NCBI GenBank assembly: GCA_021808985.1
Contig: JAKBAQ010000009.1
Location: forward strand, 1 to 26,402
Length of the DNA stretch: 26,402 nucleotides
Reading direction: 5' to 3'
Origin: Pseudomonadota bacterium
Lineage (GTDB): Bacteria > Pseudomonadota > Alphaproteobacteria > Acetobacterales > Acetobacteraceae
Shown here: positions 1 to 6,904 of the stretch, piece by piece
How positions within the stretch are numbered: the stretch's first letter is position 1
Layout: each line of letters starts with the position of its first letter
The notes under the pieces: generated by a model
What the model was told of the DNA's origin: nothing
Seen by the model: the letters and a program-made list of their open reading frames with translations, nothing else
Database searches by the model: none
Position numbers and translations under genes: made by a program

Positions 1-134
1 CCGAGGCACCGCCGCGCCCCCAAGGCCCGCGCCCGGAAAAACCCGCCTTTGCCCGCCCCGCCCGCCCGCCCGGCGCCAAACCCAACGAGCAGGAGCGCCG
101 CCGCAAGAACAAGGCGCTGAAAAAAACCTATTGA
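1..134 (+). CDS. C-terminal tail of an unidentified basic protein (partial)
   Basis: An open frame enters from the left edge (codons start at position 3) and stops at TGA 132-134. The 43 visible residues are a low-complexity Pro/Arg/Ala tail ending in a strongly basic stretch, QERRRKNKALKKTY. Such tails occur at the ends of RNA-binding proteins such as DEAD-box helicases or rRNA pseudouridine synthases, but nothing visible here identifies the family. The catalytic or structural core lies outside the window. The frame could be fortuitous in GC-rich DNA; the clean stop and the Lys/Arg-rich ending favour a real tail. Confidence 0.45.
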   Translation, partial: EAPPRPQGPRPEKPAFARPARPPGAKPNEQERRRKNKALKKTY

Positions 135-211
135 AACCACCGAGCCACCGGACAAATCTAACCCCTGCCCACGGTCGCGCACGGCCAGCGGCTGCATAAG
201 GCGGGACCATC

Positions 212-946
212 ATGACACCCATCAAATACCGGCTGTTCTCACCGCGCCTCGCCCCCCGGCGCACGAAGATCGAAGTCCCGGGCTGGGCCGGCGCCAAGGA
301 GCCCCGGCGCGACGGCGCGCATGAGCAGGCCTGGCACTGCCTTCCCTTCATCGAGGGCGCGCAGTCCGGCATTGAAATCTTCTACCCTTACGACAATGAG
401 CTGCGCGTCTCCCGGCGCGAGGGCCAGTTCGTCTTTGATGGCGATTTCGGCCCCAACCCGCAAACCGGCGTGCAATGGCCGCCCTTCCGCGCCTTTGGCG
501 AGGAATATTACACCTACCAGCTCCTGCTGGACCTCAAGGCCCCACCCGGCCTCGCCGTGCGCACCGAGCCGCACCCCCGCTTCTACACGAGCACGCAAAA
601 CGACGTGCCGATCGCCGTCCCCGCCCTGCTGCGCACCGAATGGTGGCCGATGATCTCATTCGTGGTCTTCAAGGCCCCGCCCGCGGGCGGCGTGCACATC
701 TTCCGCCCCGGTGAGCCGTTCATGCAAATCTGCATCGTCCCCGCCGAACCTGATTTCGAGCTGGTGCCGATGGACCTGGAGGAAGCCGCCGAGCGCGAGA
801 TGCAAAGCCGGCGCATCCACGCCAGCCGCGACACCCTGGCCCAGGATTCCCGCTGGAAATCCTCCACCAACACGATTTTTGACGGCACCTACCGCCACAT
901 CCTCGGCGCCGCCCGCGCGCGAGACCGCGCAGCGGACGACGAATAA
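212..946 (+). CDS. Uncharacterised protein resembling the DUF6065 family
   Basis: Encodes 244 residues with no signal peptide and no membrane segment, so it is probably cytoplasmic. The run WHCLPFIEGAQSGIEIFYP near residue 42, then RTEWWPMISFVVFKAP and the VHIFRPGEPF element around residues 141-170, follow the order I remember for DUF6065 proteins (CLP...GWE..., then a TDW-PF...PG...F..GEPF block). That family has no known function, so no reaction is proposed. The end of the protein is charged and rich in Arg, Ala and Asp. The ATG is preceded only by a weak purine run (GGCGGGACC). The gene stands alone: 77 bases after the previous stop and ahead of a palindromic terminator region. Family assignment is from memory and moderate; coding status is strong. 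Confidence 0.75.
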   Translation: MTPIKYRLFSPRLAPRRTKIEVPGWAGAKEPRRDGAHEQAWHCLPFIEGAQSGIEIFYPYDNELRVSRREGQFVFDGDFGPNPQTGVQWPPFRAFGEEYYTYQLLLDLKAPPGLAVRTEPHPRFYTSTQNDVPIAVPALLRTEWWPMISFVVFKAPPAGGVHIFRPGEPFMQICIVPAEPDFELVPMDLEEAAEREMQSRRIHASRDTLAQDSRWKSSTNTIFDGTYRHILGAARARDRAADDE

Positions 947-981
947 CCCGCCCGCCGGCCTAGTGAAAAAAGAATAATTCT

Positions 982-1077
982 CAAAAGTTTTTTGGGGCCT
1001 GGCCCTTTTTTACAAAAAAGGGCCAGACCCTTGGGGAGCTTTTTATAAAAAGCTCCCCAAACCCCGCAAAAATTTTT
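982..1077. repeat. Composite double-palindrome intergenic element
   Basis: An AT-rich island in otherwise GC-rich DNA holds two adjacent inverted repeats. The first is a 13-bp perfect stem (999-1011 with 1014-1026). The second is a 30-bp perfect palindrome (1031-1060). They are framed by roughly complementary outer arms, AAAAGTTTTTTGGGG (982-996) and CCCCGCAAAAATTTT (1062-1076). The regular G/C-block plus T/A-block design looks like a dispersed intergenic element of the kind I recall in Acetobacteraceae genomes. Only one copy is in this window, so the repeat status is an inference. Confidence 0.6.
999..1060. terminator. Probable bidirectional terminator between convergent genes
   Basis: Both stems carry a GC-rich base and a T/A-rich apex. 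They lie exactly between a plus-strand gene ending at 946 and a minus-strand gene ending at 1121, where termination from both sides is expected. The T-tracts sit inside the stems rather than after them, so this is not a textbook Rho-independent terminator. The function is inferred from position and symmetry. Confidence 0.5.
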
Positions 1078-1120
1078 AATAATTTCAATATTTTATAAGA
1101 GAAACCGTTTAAAACAGTCC

Positions 1121-1552
1121 CTAATTCAGCTGTATGCCCAGCCCCGGCACCACGATCATGACACCACCTTGATGATGGTGGTGGTGCTCCGGCGGCGGCG
1201 GTGGCGGATAATATACCGGCGGGGGCGGCGGCGGCGGGTAATAGTCGGGTGGCGGCGGCGGCGGATAATAATCCTGGTGATGATGGTGATGATGGTGGTG
1301 GTCATCCCCCTCATAATACTGCACGTTCATCCCCCGCGCCTGCATCTCGCCGGCCCGCGCCCGCAGCAGCGCGTCATGCGCCCGCAACAGCTCCACCGCA
1401 TTCGGAACAGGCCTGAGCAGATCGGAATAGGACGTGATCTGCATGGGCTCGGGCGGCATCGCGCCGGTGTGGCTGGCGGCCTGCGCGCTCGCACCCCCCA
1501 TCGCGGCCAACCCGGCCAGCGCGCCGACCAGTCCCGCTTTTCTTCTTTTCAT
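1121..1552 (-). CDS. Secreted His/Pro/Tyr-rich protein
   Basis: Encodes 143 residues. The ATG at 1552 was chosen because GAAGGGG lies 6 bases upstream and it begins directly with a signal peptide (MKRRK, a hydrophobic Ala/Gly/Leu core, then ASAQA as the probable cleavage region). A charged, probably helical middle (about residues 37-76) is followed by an extraordinary tail: DD, eight His, QDYY, six Pro, DYY, seven Pro, VYY, six Pro, E, five His, then a hydrophobic end (GVMIVVPGLGIQLN). The His blocks could bind Zn, Ni or Cu in the periplasm; this is inference. The poly-Pro runs would need EF-P for translation. His codons alternate CAC/CAT, so it is not a simple triplet expansion. No family is recognised. 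It is transcribed away from lexA with 121 bases between them and may have its own promoter. Confidence 0.8.
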   Translation of the reverse strand: MKRRKAGLVGALAGLAAMGGASAQAASHTGAMPPEPMQITSYSDLLRPVPNAVELLRAHDALLRARAGEMQARGMNVQYYEGDDHHHHHHHHQDYYPPPPPPDYYPPPPPPPVYYPPPPPPEHHHHHQGGVMIVVPGLGIQLN

Positions 1553-1644
1553 CGCAAACCCCTTCACCAAACAGAGAGCTTCATTCCCTTATGAAGGTAA
1601 ACGCGCCCCCTGTCCTGTTTATGACGAGAAAAGGCCAAGAATAT

Positions 1645-1662
1645 GGCGGCACGGGCGCCGCC
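1645..1662 (-). terminator. Possible weak terminator after lexA
   Basis: A 6-bp GC stem, GGCGGC with GCCGCC and a 6-base loop, lies 12 bases beyond the lexA stop. Read on the minus strand it is followed by ATATTCTTGG, only a weak T-rich stretch. Position is the main support. Confidence 0.25.
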
Positions 1663-1673
1663 GCCCGCCCCCT

Positions 1674-2369
1674 TCAGTACTGGCGCAGCAGCGCCACCAG
1701 CCGGCCCTGCACCTTCACCCGCTCCGCCGGCAGAATTTTCGTCTCATAGCGCGTGTTCGCCGGCTCCAGCGCTATGGAATTGCCCCGCCGGCGCAGCCGC
1801 TTCAGCGTCACCTCATTTTCATCCACCAGCGCCACGATAATCTGCCCGTTCTCCGCCGTCTCGCCGCGGCGGATGATCACGGTGTCCCCATCCAGGATTC
1901 CCGCCTCTATCATCGAGTCGCCCTCCACCAGCAGGGCGAAATGCTCCCCCGTGCCGATCAGCGCCACCGGCACCTCTATCTCCTCGGCCTCATCGCGCAG
2001 CGCCTCAATCGGCAGCCCCGCGGCGATCTTGCCATAAAGCGGCAGCGAAACCGCGCCCGCCACGCTCGCCGCCCGCGCGCCCGCCAGGCGGGGCGAAAAA
2101 TCCCCCTTTATCACATTCGGCGAGAACCGCGCCGGCGCCACCTGCGGCGCCATGTCCTCCGAGAGCCGCACCACCTCCAGCGCCCGCGCCCGGTGCTTGT
2201 GCCGCTTCAAAAACCCGCGCTCCTCCAGCGCCGTTATCAGCCGGTGAATGCCCGATTTGGAGCGCAGATCCAGCGCCTCCTTCATTTCCTCGAAACTCGG
2301 GCTGCACCCGGTCTGGCGCAAATGCTTGTCTATGAAGACCAGCAGTTCATGTTGTTTCGTGGTCAGCAT
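1674..2369 (-). CDS. lexA: LexA, SOS transcriptional repressor and self-cleaving protease
   Basis: Encodes 231 residues, normal for alphaproteobacterial LexA. The N-terminal winged helix (MLTTKQHELLVFI..., with SPSFEEMKEAL and LRSKSGIHRLI as the recognition region, about residues 1-65) binds SOS boxes. The C-terminal S24-type protease half has the Ala117-Gly118 scissile bond in IAAGLP, nucleophile Ser152 in GDSMIEAG, and general base Lys190 in EVTLKRL. RecA filaments on damaged DNA stimulate self-cleavage and derepress the regulon. The ATG at 2369 has GGAGG 6 bases upstream; the TTG one codon before is rejected. Its own SOS box lies about 55 bases upstream, so it is autoregulated. It follows moaC by 104 bases on the same strand but has its own promoter. 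Confidence 0.97.
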   Translation of the reverse strand: MLTTKQHELLVFIDKHLRQTGCSPSFEEMKEALDLRSKSGIHRLITALEERGFLKRHKHRARALEVVRLSEDMAPQVAPARFSPNVIKGDFSPRLAGARAASVAGAVSLPLYGKIAAGLPIEALRDEAEEIEVPVALIGTGEHFALLVEGDSMIEAGILDGDTVIIRRGETAENGQIIVALVDENEVTLKRLRRRGNSIALEPANTRYETKILPAERVKVQGRLVALLRQY

Positions 2370-2423
2370 CAAAGCCTCCGGTGCGGCGCGTCAGAGCAGG
2401 AACAAAACGCCAACTCGGCAAAT

Positions 2424-2438
2424 GTTCTAGTTTGGTTC
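2424..2438 (-). promoter_or_regulatory. LexA-binding SOS box of lexA
   Basis: Read on the minus strand the sequence is GAACCAAACTAGAAC, an exact GAAC-N7-GAAC direct repeat, the established operator of alphaproteobacterial LexA. It overlaps the predicted -10 element of the lexA promoter, so bound LexA would block its own transcription. Confidence 0.9.
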
Positions 2439-2453
2439 TTCCGCGTCCGTCAA
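2424..2453 (-). promoter_or_regulatory. Predicted sigma-70-type promoter of lexA
   Basis: On the minus strand TTGACG (2448-2453) is a good -35 element. It is followed after 17 or 18 bases by CTAGAA or TAGAAC as the -10 element, embedded in the SOS box. This gives lexA a start of transcription independent of the ppiD-trp-moaC genes upstream. Confidence 0.6.
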
Positions 2454-2473
2454 GCGCGTTATGCGCCGCGTCC

Positions 2474-2944
2474 TCAATCCTGCGTGAAATCGCCTGATTT
2501 TCCGCCCGTTTTGCGCACCACGCGCACCGCCTCTATGCGCATGCCCCGGTCCACCGCCTTCACCATGTCATACACCGTCAGCGCCGCCACGCTCACCGCC
2601 GTCAGCGCCTCCATCTCCACGCCGGTGCGCCCGGTGGTGCGCACGCGCGCGGTAATGTCCACCGCCGCCTCGCCCAGCTCCAGCTCCACCGCCACGGCCG
2701 CGAGCGGCAGCGGATGGCACAGCGGAATCAGCTCCGCCGTGCGCTTGGCGGCCATAATCCCGGCCAGCCGCGCCGCCGCCAGCACATCGCCCTTGCCCGC
2801 CTTGTTGTCGCGTATCAGCGCCAGCGTTTCCGCCCGCATCGCCACCCGGCCCCGGGCCACCGCCTCGCGCAGGCTTTCTGGCTTGGCCGAAACATCGACC
2901 ATGCGCGCCGCCCCGGCCTCATCTATATGCGTAAGCCGGCTCAC
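2474..2944 (-). CDS. moaC: MoaC, cyclic pyranopterin monophosphate synthase
   Basis: Encodes 156 residues, the usual length. MoaC converts the MoaA product 3',8-cyclo-7,8-dihydro-GTP into cyclic pyranopterin monophosphate, the first stable intermediate of molybdenum cofactor synthesis. The family hallmarks are complete: AARMVDVSAK, KGDVL (Lys51), ELIPLCHPL (His77), GVEMEALTAVS, and YDMVKAVDR with catalytic Asp126 and Lys129. The start is a GTG whose GTGA overlaps the trpC stop by 4 bases; longer upstream extensions lie inside trpC in another frame and are rejected. It is the last gene of the ppiD-trp operon. moeA, which I would expect between moaC and lexA in many relatives, is not present. 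Confidence 0.96.
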   Translation of the reverse strand: MSRLTHIDEAGAARMVDVSAKPESLREAVARGRVAMRAETLALIRDNKAGKGDVLAAARLAGIMAAKRTAELIPLCHPLPLAAVAVELELGEAAVDITARVRTTGRTGVEMEALTAVSVAALTVYDMVKAVDRGMRIEAVRVVRKTGGKSGDFTQD

Positions 2945-3753
2945 CCCGTCCCCAGCAGCTTGTGCACGGCGGCACTCACATCCGCCTGGCGCATCAGCGA
3001 TTCGCCAACCAGAAACCCGCTCACGCACACCTTGCGCAGCCGCAGCACGTCCTCGTGAGTCTTTATCCCCGATTCCGAAATCACGAACCGGTCCGGCGGG
3101 CACAGGCAGGAGAGCTTCTCGGTCGTCTCCAGGGTGGTCACCATGGTCCGCAGGTCACGGTTGTTCACCCCCACCAGCACCGAGCGCAGCCCAAGCGCGC
3201 GCCGCAGCTCCGCCTCGTCATGCACCTCCACCAGCACGTCCATGTCCAGCGCGCGGGCCAGCTCTTCCAGGTCGCGCGCCTGCTCGTCGCTCAGCGCCGC
3301 CATGATCAGCAGAATACAATCCGCCCCCATCGCCCGGCTCTCATAAACCTGCCACGGGTCCAGGATGAAATCCTTGCGCAGCACCGGCAGCTTCACCGCC
3401 TCGCGCGCCGCCTTCAAATGCTCCGGGCTGCCCTCGAAATAAGGCTGGTCGGTCAGCACCGAAAGGCACACGGCCCCGCCCGCGGCATAAGCGCGCGCCA
3501 GCCCGGCCGGATCAAAGTCCTCGCGGATCAACCCGCCCGAGGGCGACGCCTTCTTGATCTCGGCAATCAGCCCCGGCCGCCCGGCGGCCGCGGCATCCAT
3601 CAGCGCCCGGCCAAAGCCGCGCGGCTTTTCCACATCCCTGATCTGGCGCTTCAGCTCCTCGGTGCTCGTCACGGCCTGCCTGCGCGCCACCTCGCCGCGC
3701 TTGTCCGCGCAGATCTTCGCCAGAATATCGTCCTCAATCACCATCGAACTCAT
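2941..3753 (-). CDS. trpC: TrpC, indole-3-glycerol phosphate synthase
   Basis: Encodes 270 residues forming a single-function TIM barrel, without the PRAI (TrpF) domain fused in enterics. It closes carboxyphenylamino-deoxyribulose phosphate to indole-3-glycerol phosphate with loss of CO2. Visible active-site motifs are AEIKKASPSGG (Glu65, Lys67), LRKDFI (Lys127), LVEVHDEAEL, VGVNNRDL and ISESGI followed by GFLVGESLM at the phosphate-binding end. The ATG at 3753 overlaps the trpD stop as ATGA; an in-frame second Met three codons later is an alternative start. The 3' end overlaps moaC by 4 bases. Confidence 0.97.
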   Translation of the reverse strand: MSSMVIEDDILAKICADKRGEVARRQAVTSTEELKRQIRDVEKPRGFGRALMDAAAAGRPGLIAEIKKASPSGGLIREDFDPAGLARAYAAGGAVCLSVLTDQPYFEGSPEHLKAAREAVKLPVLRKDFILDPWQVYESRAMGADCILLIMAALSDEQARDLEELARALDMDVLVEVHDEAELRRALGLRSVLVGVNNRDLRTMVTTLETTEKLSCLCPPDRFVISESGIKTHEDVLRLRKVCVSGFLVGESLMRQADVSAAVHKLLGTG

Positions 3754-4778
3754 TTAACAAAATCCCGCCCCTCGGAGGCTGTTTTCAGTGTCTCCAGCAC
3801 GCGCAGCGCGGCGCCGGAATCAATCGCCGCCGCCGCCCTGGCCACGCCATCCGGCAAATCGCGCACCACGCCCGCCACAATCAGCGCCGCCGCGGTGTTG
3901 AACAATATGGTGTCCCGGTAGCCGCCGCGCGCGCCTTCCAGCATTGCCCGCAGCGCCGCCGCGTTTTCCGCCGCATCGCCGCCTTTTATCGCCTCCAGCG
4001 GCACCGGCGCCAGCCCGGCATCGGCCGCCGTCACGCAAAATTCGCTAATCTCGCCGTCCTTCAGCGCCGCCACCCGGCTTTCGCCCGCCAGAGTCAGCTC
4101 ATCCAGCCCCAGGCTGTGCACCACCCAGGCGGTCTCGGTGCCCAGGTCGCGCAGCGTCTCCGCCACCGGGCGCAGCCATGCCGGGTCAAACACCCCTATC
4201 AGCTGCCGCTTCACCCCCGCCGGGTTGGCCATCGGCCCAGTCAGGTTGAAGATCGTGCGCGTGCCAAGCTCCACCCGCACCGGCGCGGCATGCCGCAGCG
4301 CCGGATGGTGGCGCGGCGCGAACAGAAACACGCAGCCCACCTCCGCCAGAATCCCGCTCAGCCGCGCCATCGGCGGCTCGATATTCACCCCCAGCGCCAT
4401 CAGCACATCCGCCCCGCCGGCCTTTGAGGAGAGCGCGCGGTTGCCATGCTTGGCCACCTTCACCCCGCAGGCCGCCAGCACAAAGGTCACGGCGGTGGAA
4501 ATATTCAGGCTCGCCGCGCCATCGCCGCCGGTGCCGCACACATCCATGGCGTCAGCGGGGGCCTGCACCGGCGTCATGCGCGCGCGCATCGCCGTCACCG
4601 CTCCGGTCAGCTCCGCCACCGTCTCGCCGCGCACCCGCATCGCCATCAGCATGCCGCCAATTTGCGCGGGCGTGCCCAGCCCGTCCATCACCACGCCAAA
4701 CGCCTCTTGCGCGTCGGCCACCCCCAACGTCTCGCCGCGCCCCAGGCGCGCCAGCACCGGCTTCAGCATGGCCGTCAT
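3750..4778 (-). CDS. trpD: TrpD, anthranilate phosphoribosyltransferase
   Basis: Encodes 342 residues, the normal size for a stand-alone TrpD. It joins anthranilate to PRPP to give phosphoribosyl anthranilate. The PRPP-binding DVCGTGGDG (residues 79-87), the NIST motif at 92-95, KHGNR (110-114) and the SSKAGGADVLMALGV helix are all intact. The N-terminal helical domain precedes them. Start and stop both lie in 4-base ATGA overlaps, with trpG upstream and trpC downstream, so translation of the three is probably coupled. A second Met at residue 4 is a possible alternative start. Confidence 0.97.
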   Translation of the reverse strand: MTAMLKPVLARLGRGETLGVADAQEAFGVVMDGLGTPAQIGGMLMAMRVRGETVAELTGAVTAMRARMTPVQAPADAMDVCGTGGDGAASLNISTAVTFVLAACGVKVAKHGNRALSSKAGGADVLMALGVNIEPPMARLSGILAEVGCVFLFAPRHHPALRHAAPVRVELGTRTIFNLTGPMANPAGVKRQLIGVFDPAWLRPVAETLRDLGTETAWVVHSLGLDELTLAGESRVAALKDGEISEFCVTAADAGLAPVPLEAIKGGDAAENAAALRAMLEGARGGYRDTILFNTAAALIVAGVVRDLPDGVARAAAAIDSGAALRVLETLKTASEGRDFVK

Positions 4779-5371
4779 GCCGCCTGCTTCGGCTCGTTGA
4801 ATTCGCCCGCGAGCCTGAGGAAATTCCTCAGAATATCATGCCCATGGCTGGTCGCGATGCTCTCGGGGTGGAACTGCACGCCATATACCGGCAAGGTCGC
4901 ATGCCGCAGCCCCATGATGATCCCATCCTGGGTGAACGCCGTCACCACCAGCTCCTCCGGCAGGTCGGAGCGTTTCACGATCAGCGAATGATAGCGCGTC
5001 GCGGTGAAGGGGTTCGGCAGCCCGGCGAACAGGTCGCTGTTCTCATGATAAACCGGGCTGGTCTTGCCGTGCACCGGCTCCGGCGCGCGCACCACCTTGC
5101 CGCCAAAGGCCTGGCCGATCGCCTGGTGCCCCAGGCAGACCCCCAGCAGCGGTATCTTCCCCGCCGCCGCGCGCACCAGCTCCACGCAAATCCCCGCCTC
5201 GTTGGGCGTGCACGGCCCCGGCGAGAGCACAATCGCCTCCGGCCGCAGCGCCATCGCCTCATCCACGCTCAGCGCGTCATTGCGCTTCACCACGCACGCC
5301 GCGCCCAGATCGCCCAGGAAATGCACGAGGTTGAAGGTGAAGCTGTCGTAATTATCAATCAGCAGAATCAT
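4775..5371 (-). CDS. trpG: TrpG, anthranilate synthase glutamine amidotransferase subunit
   Basis: Encodes 198 residues, a class I glutamine amidotransferase that feeds ammonia to TrpE. The triad is visible as Cys79 in GVCLGHQ, His168 and Glu170 in VQFHPESI; the oxyanion region is LSPGPCTPNEAG. The true start is the ATG at 5371 (MILLIDNYDSF), which overlaps the trpE stop as ATGA and has GGAG about 8 bases upstream. The open frame extends much further upstream inside trpE but that is not coding. The chain could also serve PabB if no separate PabA exists; this cannot be judged here. trpE and trpG are separate here, unlike the fused TrpEG of Rhizobiales. Confidence 0.96.
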   Translation of the reverse strand: MILLIDNYDSFTFNLVHFLGDLGAACVVKRNDALSVDEAMALRPEAIVLSPGPCTPNEAGICVELVRAAAGKIPLLGVCLGHQAIGQAFGGKVVRAPEPVHGKTSPVYHENSDLFAGLPNPFTATRYHSLIVKRSDLPEELVVTAFTQDGIIMGLRHATLPVYGVQFHPESIATSHGHDILRNFLRLAGEFNEPKQAA

Positions 5372-6882
5372 GGCATTTGCTCCGGCGCGGTCACGTAACG
5401 CACCGCGTCTTCCGCCGCGCGGAACAGCGCGCGGGCCTTTTGCACGCTCTCGGCATATTCCGCCTCGGGGTCGGAATCCGCCACCACCCCCACGCCGGAC
5501 TGCACATACATCACACCATCCTTCAGCACCGCCGTGCGCAGGCCGATGCAGGTATCCATGGTGCCGTTGGGGGCGAAATAGCCGATGCACCCCGCATACA
5601 GCCCGCGCCGCGAAGGCTCCAGCTCCTCGATGATCTCCATCGCCCGCACCTTCGGCGCGCCGGAGAGCGTGCCCGCCGGAAACCCGGCGATCAGCACGTC
5701 CAGCTGGTCGCATTCCGGGCGCACCCGGCCCTCGACCGTCGAGGAGAGATGCATCACATGCGAGAACCGCTCAACCGCGAAGCTCTCCACCACCTTCACC
5801 GAGCCGATCTGCGCAACCCGCCCCACATCGTTGCGCCCCAGGTCGAGCAGCATCAGATGCTCCGCCCGCTCCTTCGGGTCGGCCAGCAGCTCGGCCTCCA
5901 GCGCCATATCATCCGCCTTGTTCATGCCGCGCCGGCGCGTTCCGGCCAGCGGGCGGATGGTCACCACCCCATCGCGCAGCCGCACCAGAATCTCCGGGCT
6001 GGACCCCACGGCGACGAAATCGCCAAAATCCAGATAGAACAGGAACGGCGCCGGATTCACCCGCCGCAGGCTGCGATACAGCGCGAAGGGCGGCAGCGAG
6101 AACTTGGCCTCGAAACGCTGGCTCGGCACCACCTGGAACACATCCCCGGCGCGGATATAATTCTTCGCCGTCTCCACCATGGTCAGGAACTCGTCCTTGT
6201 CCATGTTGCAGCTCTGCTCCAGCGGCCCCTCAAGGCTGCCCACCAGCTTGGGCACCGGCTGCTCCAGCGCCTTGGCCACATTGTTCAGCCGCAGCTCCGC
6301 CGCCGCATAGGCCGAGGCCGCGCTCATCCCCGCGCGCGGATATACCGGCGCCGCCAGCGTCATCTCATCGGTCACGCCATCGAATATGATGAACACGCCC
6401 GGGCGCACCAGCACTCCGTCGGGGATTCCCAGCACATCCGGCTTGGTCTCCGGCAGCTCCTCCATCAACCGCACCATGTCATAGCCCAGATAGCCCGAAA
6501 GCCCGCCCGTCATCGGCGGCAGCCCTTCGGGCACATGCAGCTTCGTCTCCGCGATCAGGTCGCGCAGGCTCTCCAGCGGCGGATCCCCCACCGGCAGAAA
6601 TTCCCCCGCCTCGCCGCGCGCGTCACGGTTGATGCTGGCAACCCCCCTCTCGCAGCGCCAGATCAGGTCTGGCGCCATGCCGATCACCGAATAGCGTCCG
6701 CGCGCGGTGCCGCCCTCAACACTTTCCAGCAGAAAGGAATAAGGCTGCCCATGCGCCGCCTTCATGAACGCGGCCACCGGCGTCAGCAGATCGGCGATGC
6801 CGTGCCGCCAGACCAGCGCGCCGCGTCCCTGCTCATAGGCGGCACGAAACTCTTCAAAGCGGTCTGGTGAAATTGCGTTCAT
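5368..6882 (-). CDS. trpE: TrpE, anthranilate synthase component I
   Basis: Encodes 504 residues. It aminates chorismate and eliminates pyruvate to give anthranilate, using ammonia from TrpG. The N-terminal region carries the tryptophan feedback motif LLESVE (residues 51-56) followed by RGRYSVIG. The chorismate-binding domain shows FLFYLDFGDFVAVGSSPE, IRPLAGTRRRG, HLMLLDLGRNDVGRVA, the FPAGTLSGAPK motif, and a C-terminal YAESVQKARAL helix. The ATG at 6882 is preceded by GAAGGA very close to the start. It lies 22 bases after ppiD in the same direction, so no leader peptide or attenuator is available immediately before it; control would be at the ppiD promoter or by feedback inhibition. Confidence 0.97.
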   Translation of the reverse strand: MNAISPDRFEEFRAAYEQGRGALVWRHGIADLLTPVAAFMKAAHGQPYSFLLESVEGGTARGRYSVIGMAPDLIWRCERGVASINRDARGEAGEFLPVGDPPLESLRDLIAETKLHVPEGLPPMTGGLSGYLGYDMVRLMEELPETKPDVLGIPDGVLVRPGVFIIFDGVTDEMTLAAPVYPRAGMSAASAYAAAELRLNNVAKALEQPVPKLVGSLEGPLEQSCNMDKDEFLTMVETAKNYIRAGDVFQVVPSQRFEAKFSLPPFALYRSLRRVNPAPFLFYLDFGDFVAVGSSPEILVRLRDGVVTIRPLAGTRRRGMNKADDMALEAELLADPKERAEHLMLLDLGRNDVGRVAQIGSVKVVESFAVERFSHVMHLSSTVEGRVRPECDQLDVLIAGFPAGTLSGAPKVRAMEIIEELEPSRRGLYAGCIGYFAPNGTMDTCIGLRTAVLKDGVMYVQSGVGVVADSDPEAEYAESVQKARALFRAAEDAVRYVTAPEQMP

Positions 6883-6904
6883 AGTCCTTCAATCACTCAT
6901 GTCG

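Noticed and set aside
1201..1310. Tandem repeats at the poly-Pro/poly-His region as a CRISPR or microsatellite
   Set aside because: The periodicity follows codons of a signal-peptide-bearing protein, units differ in length and codons are mixed; there are no spacer-repeat units.
1434..3305. 623-codon open frame on the plus strand across lexA, moaC and trpC
   Set aside because: It is antisense to three well-supported genes, has no recognisable domain and a composition rich in Arg, Ala and Pro; long antisense frames are expected in such GC-rich DNA.
4775..5713. Extended trpG reading upstream to 5713
   Set aside because: The extra 114 residues overlap trpE in another frame and are Arg/Gly-rich; MILLIDNYDSF at 5371 is the conserved family start.
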